Assembly: GCF_003369915.1 (NCBI RefSeq)
Contig: NW_022881614.1
Location: 5,415,001 to 5,479,000 of the forward strand
Reading direction: 5' to 3'
Length of the DNA stretch: 64,000 nucleotides
Origin: Drosophila miranda
Taxonomy: Eukaryota > Arthropoda > Insecta > Diptera > Drosophilidae
A program made the translations under genes and the position numbers. A model generated the notes under the pieces. That model worked only from the letters and a program-made list of their open reading frames with translations, had not been told where the DNA came from and made no database searches. Shown one piece after another: positions 32,027 through 41,401 of the stretch. The stretch's first letter is position 1. Every line of letters starts with the position of its first letter.

Positions 32027-33904
32027 ATGGAGCCGGAGACGGCTTCACTAGGCCATGCTGATGCGGGGGATAGCGAGGACTATCCCACTGAGCAGACAGA
32101 TCGCATGCAGGCAGATCTCTACGATGATGATGATGATGATGATGACGATGGTCTGGACGATGATGATTTTCCAGGTGAAAATGAAAATGGACAGGATGAG
32201 CAGGAGCAGGAGCGGGAACCCGAGTCGCTGCCCGACCCCAAGGGTCTGGTGGGCGTCCAGGATGAGGAGGAGGATATGGGCTATGACGAGGATGATGAAA
32301 GAATAGCCCTGGAGCGTCCGCGTACAGTCAGGCCACGGGCGGACGAAGAGCAGTTCGTCAATGAGGAGGGCAGTGGCTTTGGCGGCCTGCAGACGCGTTT
32401 CCGGCCAAGCAGCAGTAGCAGCAGCAGTGGCAGCGCCAACTACCACCAGAGCCAATTAGAGAACATCCGCAAGAAGCTGCTGACGGAGAGCCAGTCCGCT
32501 GCGGCGGTGGCAGTGCCCGTGGCCGTGCCGAGCACTGCGATCGATCTGCGCGAGAGCAGCGGCCATTTTGCTAACGATGATGAGGATGGCGAGGACAAGG
32601 ATGACGGCGTCGATGACGAGTTCGCCGACACAGGCGACGGTGCTGGCTTCTTTGGTGCTGGCTCGCAGCATCAGCAGCAGCGGAAGAGTGGCAGCCACTA
32701 TTACCGCAAGAACGGCAACGATGCCATCAAGATCATCTCGACGCCGCTCGGAAAGGTGAGCATCGTCTACCAAGAGACGGACAAGGATCAGGAGCAGGAC
32801 AAGGACCTGCAGCAGCAACAGAAGAAGCCAGCGCTCACCGACTTCGATGCCTTGTCGCCCGACCCAGAGAGCAGTCATCGTTTTCCGTCGCCACATCCGA
32901 AGATTACGCCCGTTCTAACACCCGATGGCAAGGTGGCTCTGCTCTACCGCGGAGACTCGGAGAACTCCAAGTACGAGCACATACGCAACCTCACACACAA
33001 GTTCGCCGGCACGCCGTCGAAGGAGCCCTCAAAGACCTCCCTGGACAGCGCAGCCGACGAATTCTCCTCGGACGATTCCGTGTATACGGACAGCGAGGAT
33101 AGCGAGGACCATGAGGATGGCAAGTCGGAGGCCGCAGCGGCCACCACGCCAAAGCCGGTCCTGCCAGAGATTATGGAGCCCCCGGCTAATGTCCAGCCTG
33201 GCGGATCCTTCATCATCCGCCCCACCTCCGACTCGCTGCTGGCCATGATCAACCGGCCGCTGTCCGAGGTGCTGGGCATCAAGAAGAACCAGTTCCAGGA
33301 GACGCGAGTGCGCGATCAGCTGCCCACTCTGCCCACGGAAGCCACTCCTCGCTCCCTGCTGGCCCAGCCAGGCGGAGCTGGTGGCGAAACGCCGCGTCAC
33401 TTCCTCACGAAGGTAAACCTGGCCGTGTACCCCACCTCCGGGCGCACGCTGCAGCAGCCGCTGCATCCGTTCAGCCGCGATTTCGACTTCAGCAGGGACA
33501 ACACGATGCTGGACGAGCGGTCCCGCATTCGAGAGCTGGAGAAGCAGCGCGAACGGGAGCGGGAGCACAACGAGGCCACCAGCAAGGGCGGCGGTGGGGC
33601 CACGGAGGCCCACACGATAGCCAACGAGCAACTGCTGTCCAAGACGGAGGTCATCAATCTGGCCATTGTGCCGCAGTTCGACGAGGACATGGAACGGCTG
33701 CAGCGCCTGCACGAGAACGGAGGCGGGGGCAGGCGTCACCACAGGGCGCGCCACCGCCACAAGCAGACGGAGGAGGAGCTGTCCGGCATCCATTGCGTCA
33801 TGCAGGTCATGATGGGCATTGCAGCCGTCTCGACGGTCTTCGGGATGCTGGGCACCTTCTTCAAGCAGCGCATTCTCGATCAGCTGCGGATGATGCACTG
33901 GTAG
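32027..33904 (+). CDS. Unrecognised acidic single-pass protein encoded just behind slit
   Basis: An uninterrupted 625-codon frame, GC-rich and with coding-like third positions, 182 nt after the slit stop. I do not recognise the family. The N-terminal 75 residues are extremely acidic, with nine Asp in a row at about residue 34. Polar, low-complexity stretches follow. Four related short segments recur: STPLGKVSIVYQ (about residue 237), LTPDGKVALLYRG (about 297), FLTKVNLAVYPTS (about 459) and KTEVINLAIVPQF (about 539). An Arg/Glu-rich helix-like stretch precedes the last one. The final 40 residues contain one hydrophobic segment (IHCVMQVMMGIAAVSTVFGM) and a short basic tail, suggesting a C-terminal anchor. 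There is no signal peptide if translation starts at this ATG. The frame is open upstream to 31976, so an upstream exon is possible. It could be a separate gene, the second cistron of the slit mRNA, or an alternative slit 3' exon. Confidence 0.7.
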   Translation: MEPETASLGHADAGDSEDYPTEQTDRMQADLYDDDDDDDDDGLDDDDFPGENENGQDEQEQEREPESLPDPKGLVGVQDEEEDMGYDEDDERIALERPRTVRPRADEEQFVNEEGSGFGGLQTRFRPSSSSSSSGSANYHQSQLENIRKKLLTESQSAAAVAVPVAVPSTAIDLRESSGHFANDDEDGEDKDDGVDDEFADTGDGAGFFGAGSQHQQQRKSGSHYYRKNGNDAIKIISTPLGKVSIVYQETDKDQEQDKDLQQQQKKPALTDFDALSPDPESSHRFPSPHPKITPVLTPDGKVALLYRGDSENSKYEHIRNLTHKFAGTPSKEPSKTSLDSAADEFSSDDSVYTDSEDSEDHEDGKSEAAAATTPKPVLPEIMEPPANVQPGGSFIIRPTSDSLLAMINRPLSEVLGIKKNQFQETRVRDQLPTLPTEATPRSLLAQPGGAGGETPRHFLTKVNLAVYPTSGRTLQQPLHPFSRDFDFSRDNTMLDERSRIRELEKQREREREHNEATSKGGGGATEAHTIANEQLLSKTEVINLAIVPQFDEDMERLQRLHENGGGGRRHHRARHRHKQTEEELSGIHCVMQVMMGIAAVSTVFGMLGTFFKQRILDQLRMMHW

Positions 33905-34558
33905 TACAACAAAGGGTGTTCGATGTTCGGTGTCGAATGCCCCATTTTCCCCATTTCCCCAATCCCTCCGCATCGTCATCGCCATCGCCATCGTTGTCGT
34001 CGTTATAATTGTTCACTCTATCGATTCCCGCTACTACTAGGATACGAGGCATTCTCCTTCTACTACTACTACTACTGCTCCTTCAGCATATGTATACTCA
34101 CAGATATATATACTCGAACCATATGCCATATATACACGTCCCTATACATATATACATCAGCTAATCGCATAATCTATATATGTACATATAGTATACATAT
34201 GGAGCAGGGGCATCGATTTGCTTTCTTCCCTTTGCGCTTTTTATATCTACCATGTAATCCTTCGGCTGGGTATCCAGCAACTGATGGAAATACCTTCATT
34301 GGGCTGCTGGCAAATCCTCGCCACATATACGTATATATTCCATATATATTGATATATAAATTTACTAGTGCAAGCTACCCAGGCGATGTGCATAATAACT
34401 GAATAACTAACTTATTAAATGGCGATCTAACGATCCGAATATCCAGTCTATGTATGTACGCAACTGTAGCCCCTGCCATGTCCATGTCCATGTCCGCTTC
34501 CGTTTCAGAGAGAAATTTACTTTCCCGCCCCCGCAAATTGTCTTTCTTTCGCACAATT
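33905..34558 (+). other. 3' UTR-like region, first part
   Basis: AT-rich sequence with TATATACATA runs, after the acidic-protein ORF. No AATAAA is present before the LINE insertion at about 34560, so the transcript probably continues beyond it. Confidence 0.5.
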
Positions 34559-37500
34559 TAGTGTGTGCTTCCCCCGTGACCTCACATCTAATGATGTAAT
34601 TGCTTTTATTCAAAGCAAAATAAAAGCCGTGGGTTTAAAGGTGGAGATATTTAACTTCTCTTATGCCAGGGAGATAGCCTCGTTTAAGATAAGCATCTCC
34701 CCAACTCAATTTGACACCATTTGCTCCGCCAAATTTTGGCCGGAGCATTTGGTGGTGAAGGAGTTTAAGGCTAAGAAGAAGAATAGGCCCCCCATATCCC
34801 TTCCAAACCTTTCCAGTGTGCCACCCTCAACCTCAACCTCAACTTCCTCTTCCTCAACTTCCCGTCTTGCCTCCACCTTTCCAAAAAACTAACTTCTCTT
34901 TTAGTAACCTATCAGAATGTAAGAGGCTTGCGTAGTAAGCTCAGCATTCTTTTCCGGGATAGTGTTGCATTTGCTTCCCACGTTATTGTGTTTACTGAAA
35001 CCTGGTTAAAGCCGGACATTCTTAGTTCCGAGGTTTTGGCAGGTCGGTACACAACTTTTAGAAAGGACCGTTCGTCTCGACGGGCAGGGGGGGTTCTAAT
35101 TGCAGTGGACTCTTACTTCACGTCGGAACACTTCACAGTCCAAGTTCAACAGGAACTGGAATTCCTGTGTGTAAAACTGATTCTTCCCGCTTTCGCTATA
35201 TTCATTACTTGCTCGTATATCCCACCTTCTTCGGATATTTCAATTTATGAGCAGCACTTGTCCGCTTTAACCGCTGTTTCTTCCTCGCTATCTGATAAAG
35301 ATCGTATGATAGTTCTTGGTGACTTCAACTTGCCAGGAACTGTTTGGTCTTCGGTAAACGAGTCTAGTATTCTAGTGCCCATGTCACGACATGACTTTGT
35401 TGACGGCTTGCTTGACCTATCCCTGTCTCAAGTCAACCATGTGAATAATTCCTTGGGTCGATTGCTTGATCTGTGCTTTGTATCGGATCCGACCATAGTG
35501 TTGTTAACCCGAGCCCTTCCGCTCACTATACCTGAAGACGCCTACCACCCTACTTTCGAGGTGTCGCTAGATATAGGACCAACTGTATTGGATCGGTCGA
35601 GTAGGCTGCCCGAACGTGTCCGCTGCTTTCGTAAAGCCGAGTTTGCGAAGCTTAATAACCTCATTAGGGATTTTGATTGGTCCGCTTTGTACTTGTGCAC
35701 TGATATCATAAAAGGCACAAACATTTTTTACAATGCTCTTGGCACATTTTTCGATTCTTGTGTCCCGCTTTCTTGTCCGACTAGATCTGGAAAACCCCCT
35801 TGGTTTACCAAAGAGTTATCCAGTCTAAAAAACTTAAAATCAAGACTTTATAAAAAATTTCAAGAAGTGGGTTCTCCTACTTCTCACTCTCGCTATGTAT
35901 TAGCTCGGTCAAACTTTTCAGTTCTTAATGCTCAATGCTATAAGAACTACCTATCTCGATGCAGGATACGTTTTTCTCAGGACCCTAAACAGTTTTACAG
36001 CTTCGTAAACAGTAAGCGTAGAACGTCCGCACACCCATCCTCGCTATCATTTTGTAATACGTCGGCAAATAATGATCAGGCAATTGCCGATCTTTTTGCC
36101 CAATTCTTCCAAACCACCTATTCTGAGGAAAGCTACTCTGGTCATCCGTACCCATACGGTTTACCGAGGTCGAACGGCATTTTCAGTCCCTTGTTAAATG
36201 AATGTTCCCTACTTCATGATCTTCGACTAGTTAAGCCGGTGTTTTCACCGGGTCCAGACGGGGTTCCAGGTTGTGTACTCAGGTACTGCGCCGAGGCTCT
36301 GTGTGGACCTTTGCTTAAACTCTTCACCCTATCCATTGATTCTTCTTGCTTCCCCCGATCTGGAAGGAATCGTTTATAATTCCTCTCCATAAAAAAGGTA
36401 GCAAGTCTGATGCAAAAAATTATAGAGGTATAGCAAAGTTATCCGCTATTCCTAAAATGTTTGAGAGGGTTTTAACTCCGCACTTGCAACATCTCTGCAA
36501 GTCACTTATATCTCCAACTCAGCATGGATTTATAAGGCGGCGATCAACCACCACGAACTTGTTAGAGTTTACCTCTTTCATTATTAAAGGCTTTCAAGGT
36601 AACTTACAGACGGATGTTATTTACACCGACTTTAGTAAAGCATTCGACTCTGTAAACCATTCCCTTTTAGCGCATAAACTTGACCTTTTAGGGTTTCCGC
36701 CCAACCTCCTGAGATGGATTTCTAGCTATCTTTGTTCTAGGTCTCAAAGAGTCCTCTTCAAAAACTCCCTCTCTTTACCAGTAAAGGTTTCTTCGGGAGT
36801 ACCACAAGGCAGCCATCTAGGCCCCTTACTCTTCACACTCTTTATTAATGACTTACCTTCAGTATTAACATACTCTCGAGTACTTATGTATGCGGATGAT
36901 GTTAAACTCTGTGTCCAGTACAAGGACATTTCATTTCATTCTCGCTTGCAATCCGATCTCAATAACTTTCAGTCATGGTGTTGTGCAAACTTGTTACACC
37001 TTAATGCCTCGAAATGCAAAGTTATGACATTTCATCGTTCTAGCCCTTTGTTGGCTCCTTACACCCTATTTGGTGGTTCTCTTGAGAGAATTACCCTGGT
37101 GGATGATCTGGGTGTTATGTTAGACCCCAAGTTAAAGTTTTCCGAACACATTTCTACCATGGTAAATAAGGCCATGAGCATGCTTGGGTTTATAAAGAGG
37201 TGGTCAAAGGAATTTGACGACCCCTATATAACAAAGACTCTCTACACCTCGCTTGTTCGTCCGATCTTAGAATACGGCTCCTGTGTATGGTGCCCTCAGT
37301 ACAAAGTACACCAGGACCGTATAGAATCAGTACAGAAAAACTTTTTACTCTTTGCTCTGCGGGGCCTTAACTGGGATGCGGGTGTAAGACTCCCATCTTA
37401 CTCTAGTAGACTACTATTAGTAAACCTCCCATCCTTAGTTAACCGTAGAAAAATGCTTGGTGTGATATTTATGCACAACTTGATCAGGGGTGACATAGAC

Positions 37501-37800
37501 AGCCCTGATCTGTTGAGCCGCATAAACTTCACGATTCCTATTAGACTGACTAGAAATTTTATACCGTTGTTCCTTCCACTTTGTAGATCGAATTATTCCT
37601 TGCATGAACCGTTTAGGGTCTTATGCTCGGATTATAATTCCCTCTACCATATTATATCCACCACTAATTCTCTTCCTCTTATTAAATTATTAATCCTTAC
37701 ACACCTTTCTATTAATTAGTAACTGTAGTGGTATTTGTACTTTGATTGCATGCTTAGTTTCTTAGTAAGTTTAGTACTAATTTTCCTCGAATGTTAGTCT
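34559..37800 (+). mobile_element. CR1-like non-LTR retrotransposon, 5'-truncated
   Basis: Sense-oriented LINE inserted in the 3' flank of slit and the ORF behind it. It starts inside ORF1 (34563-34892: FSYAREIASFKISISPTQFD, FWPEHLVVKEFK). ORF2 begins near 34910. The catalytic box is YADDV, and the C-terminus has the RNFIPLFLPLCRSNY-type ending seen in CR1-clade elements of insects. There is no poly(A) tail after the stop at 37719, which suits CR1. The 3' boundary is uncertain (37720-37960). Confidence 0.8.
34916..37719 (+). pseudogene. CR1-like ORF2 (endonuclease-RT) with one frameshift
   Basis: The endonuclease part has TETWLKPDI and GDFNLPGTVW. The RT part has TDFSKAFDSVNH, GVPQGSHLGP and MYADDVKL. 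The two halves are in different frames and meet near 36355 at a C-run (TTCCCCCGATC), where one missing base explains the shift. Otherwise the frame is open over 2.8 kb, so the insertion is recent or the shift is a base-calling error. It would encode a single polypeptide of about 930 residues. Confidence 0.8.
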
Positions 37801-39440
37801 AATAGCTATCTTTCTTGCATGTTCGCGTTTGGTTCGGCTACGCACCGCGCGTCATGCGGCAGCGCCCCTCGGTCGGTTGGGCGGGAGGAGGGCTGCGTTT
37901 TGCCTGGGATCCGCGCGTAACAGCCTTCTGCTGGTGTCACGCCTCTTGAAAGATGCAGTCATTGCATGTCAACGTCCACACTAAAAAAAAAACAAAAGCA
38001 AACCACCTTTTCGAGCTTTAAGCAAGTCATTGCATGTGCCACGCCCCTGCCTGCCCGCCATAGCATGCGCCCATCTGAAACATTCCCCTTGCCCCAAATC
38101 ATCAGATCCTCCACCTCCAAATCGAAAGAACACTGAAATTGGATTTAGTACAGATTCCTTTTGTAGATAGAAAACGAAACGCAACAGTTGTTGAAAGATA
38201 ACCAGATGAACGATTGATATCGATCGAATGACAAAACGATAATCGATAAACGATAAATGATAAACGATAAGCTTAACGAAACACACAATTACACAATGCA
38301 AGGGTCGTTTTAAACGCACCATGCAAACCACAGTCTCAAAGAAACGAGTAGCAAACGATAATAAGTGCATATAAACGGAACCTTCTTAAGTTTAAGTTGC
38401 TCAAATGAAATGAAATGAAAGTATTTTGATAGAACAGAACGAACAACCAGGAAACAAAGAATCGAATGAGAGAATCGAATCAAATCGAATCGAAAACGAA
38501 ACAACAAATTGCCCCCAAAAAACGTGTAACGAATTTCCAGCAAATTGTTGCAAGTGTTTTCCCTAGAACTAGTCTAGAAGCATACAAATAATAATAATAG
38601 TAACTATAATAATAATCGTAACTAAACTAAACTAAACCTGTGTGCAAACGAAGCGTAACTAATCTTACAATTAACGAAAACCAATATCCTAAACATAATT
38701 CGGATAACAACATCTAAGCTGGGTAGTCGCATGTAAATCTCTAACAATTAACAATTACCAACCTAAGTTAGTCCTAAAGAAACAAAAACAAAAATCGAAT
38801 TGCATTTAAAGAAACCTATAAATATATATACATATATTGATATAATAATAATTATTTATACTAATCTATCTATATATACTTATATGTATGCTGTATGTAT
38901 GTATGACTCTATATGTATATGTAAAATGTTTTTGACTATTTTTCACTATTTATATCCACATATATATTATATATGCGCATATACGATACAAGATCATGTG
39001 TAATAGCCCCACCCCTTTTGGTCATTTTAGTTGTCTTTTATATATATTTATAATACTTGTCTTTTAATCTGTATCTGTATCAGTATCCGTGCTGTATGTA
39101 TTATTTTTATGAATTATTCATGTGTAGTTATGCGCACTGCACTAATTATACGCATACGATATGTATTGTATAACCTATTGACAAATATATATACATATAC
39201 TATATGTATTATGTGTAATAGCTGTTGCTAAACCAAGTTTAATTATCAGTTCTTATCGTTTACAATTACCTCACGGAGATTTCGCCGGTTCGCGGCCGCT
39301 AATTGTGTTCAGCAAAAGAGTTGGGATGAGAATTCAAGTACAATATTTTGGATTGACTATGGGGTAAAATCAGCAAATACGAGTATGGCTTTTATTTCTG
39401 TGTGTAATATTTGTTTCGTAATAAACGTGACAAGCGTAAA
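37801..39440 (+). other. 3' UTR-like region, second part, ending at AATAAA
   Basis: Very AT-rich, with runs such as AATCGAATCAAATCGAATCG and many TATATA tracts, consistent with a long insect 3' UTR. A 13-base direct repeat (AGTCATTGCATGT) occurs at 37961 and about 38026. A polyadenylation signal AATAAA is at 39420-39425, which would give a 3' UTR of some 2.3 kb without the LINE. No coding sequence was seen. Confidence 0.5.
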
Positions 39441-39539
39441 TGTTCCAAGCGAAACTGTCTTTTATTCCATCCAAAATAATGACTAATTTTTAGTGTAAAG
39501 TTTATTTTGAGCTTTATTCCCCATACAGCCGACGTTCTC

Positions 39540-40301
39540 TCACTGCTTCTTGAACGTGGGCCTCTTCACCGGCTCCATGGCCTGCAAAAAGAACTTGACG
39601 GTGCCCACGTACTCGCTGTCGGTGGCATTTCTATCCACGACTACGCCGCTCACCTGATAGAAGCCAATTGGAAAGGGTGGAACCAAGGATGGGTCCAAGA
39701 ATCCATTCCGACCTTATATATGACCCTGAAAACGGAAATACACGTAAAGGATATATTTAAAAAGCAGCTACTCAAGGGGACCTCCACAACCCATACCGAA
39801 ATTTGGAAGGAGCCATTGAGGTTGCTGAAACGCCTGGCTATCTTCCTGAAGATGACACCGTAGGGCAGGAAGTTCCTCCTAGACATCACGTCGCATACGT
39901 TAATAGAGACGTCTATCAGGAAAGGCTGCCACTTGTTGCTATAGTCCGTCTTGAAGACCTGCAGCCGAACCTGGCAGAGATATCGATCAGTTTTGGTCCA
40001 GAGGTTGTCCCCTTCCACCTTACCACAGGATTGCGCAGTGGTACAGTGATGTAACAGTCCATGTTGACGACGGCCTTATTCCAGTTGACCGCTTTCAGAT
40101 AGCAGGAGAAATTTTGCACACGGTCCGGGTTCCCGAGGCACTCTATGTTCGTCATCTTGTACACCAACTGTTCATCGCAGCACTATGGGGAAACAGAGCC
40201 CCTCCATAAGTGCTTGAATCTTTCCCCAGACGATTGCTTACCACTTGCCCCCCGCCGAGACAGCAGCAGAGGAATAGAAGTACCACCAGGTCGGTCTGCA
40301 T
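39540..40301 (-). pseudogene. DUF1091-family secreted protein gene, probably broken
   Basis: Four exons fit on the minus strand: 40242-40301 (20-residue signal peptide MQTDLVVLLFLCCCLGGGQV), 40024-40182, 39797-39970 and 39540-39725, all phase 0 with good GT..AG ends. The protein has the DUF1091 layout of insects: an early CxxxxxxxxxFxC region, a VPLRNP stretch, QVFKTDYSNKW, NVCDVMSRRNFLPYG, then GFLDPSLVPPFPIGFYQV and a short tail ending KRPTFKKQ. An in-frame TAA is the fourth codon of the last exon (GHI then stop), and the preceding conserved CPF-type stretch reads FQIS. That would remove the last 58 residues. Family members are small secreted proteins of unclear role, many in chemosensory tissue. 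A sequencing error or readthrough cannot be excluded. Confidence 0.75.
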
Positions 40302-40560
40302 GGCCAAAAGTATCTGTACCCGGCTTGTAAAATAGTTTATTTTTCATAAAGCGTAATCGAATATAAATATATTTTTAATGGAGACAATCTGTATTATACA
40401 TACATTTACAAAATTGATTTTGAAGCACTATTTTTGTATCATTGAAAATTATCTGTTGGGTCCACTGAAAACCCAGCCTCAAGCGAGATATGCGACAGTA
40501 TCTTAGGGACGGCTGTCGGGCAACGTTGAAAAGGATAGTTCCTGTTAAAAAGGACTCTAT
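40302..40560. other. Intergenic, no feature seen
   Basis: AT-rich sequence upstream of the DUF1091 gene. It probably includes that gene's promoter, but no element is clear enough to mark. Confidence 0.5.
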
Positions 40561-41012
40561 CAGATCAAGGATTTTCTTACGATCACAGGAAGCCATCGCA
40601 CGACCAGATCGGACGAGAAATGGCAGAGTTATCCATCAACAACAAATTACAACAACATCCTGTTACGTTTGTTGTACAACAATCCCCTCAATTTGGTTCC
40701 GCTCAAAACCGAGATTTTTCGATTTTGAAATCTGGGCTACCAGGCGAACACAAATTAGCAGAAAGCAATATAATATGCATACTTTTGGGATTTCCAATCA
40801 ATTTCAAAAGGGAGACCTTCTGCTGACTTCTGTTCGCCTGGTATCTCAGATCGAAAAATCTCGTTTCCTGCCATTTGAGCGGCCGCAAATTTGAGGGTTG
40901 TTGTTGCACAACAATTGGCAACAACAACAGGCCTGTTTTGTTTTCTCCTTTATTTGTGGCCGATCTGGTCGTTCCATGGCTTCCTGGGATCAGAAAAATA
41001 TCCTTGATCCTT
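40561..41012. repeat. Imperfect long inverted repeat (foldback)
   Basis: The left arm (about 40561-40765) and the reverse complement of the right arm (about 40817-41012) match along their whole length with substitutions and small indels. Shared blocks in order: ATCAAGGATTTT/ATCAAGGATATTTT, AGGAAGCCAT, ACGACCAGATCGG, GAGATTTTTCGAT and ACCAGGCGAACA. The loop is about 50 bases. A further copy of the outer block (GATGGCTTCCTGTCATCGG) follows at about 41088, and an inverted one at about 41147. It could be a decayed foldback transposon or MITE, or a hairpin RNA locus of the endo-siRNA type. Confidence 0.7.
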
Positions 41013-41401
41013 GGACTGATCCTTCCAGCATCCCCAGCTATACATATTTACTTTTCTTAGCTTTTTGTGTACCGATCTAAGCATCCGATGGCTTCCTGTC
41101 ATCGGAAAAATGTTTTTGATTAGAGATAATCAGGGATACTTTTGCAACGACAGGAAGCCCTGGCGCTGTCCGATTCGACAGTGATCGGACTCCATCAAGG
41201 AAGTGCTGGGCTTTACTATTTCACATATCTCATTGGGCTGTTATACATGTTGAATATATCGCGTATATGGTTATATGAATTATAATTTTGTGCTGAAATA
41301 TATTTAAGAATTTACATGTAATTAGGACTTAATTGGTAAAGTTATATTCTAATCGTAACGGGAAGAACAAATCAAGTAATTGGACGAGACAGGACATAAA
41401 T
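41013..41401. other. Intergenic and Nup214 3' flank
   Basis: Contains the extra foldback blocks near 41088 and 41147 and the AT-rich 3' UTR of Nup214. No gene was seen. Confidence 0.5.

Noticed and set aside
33029..33991. Minus-strand 320-codon frame
   Set aside because: Antisense shadow of the acidic-protein ORF. It has no start or domain and its termini coincide with composition changes of the real frame.
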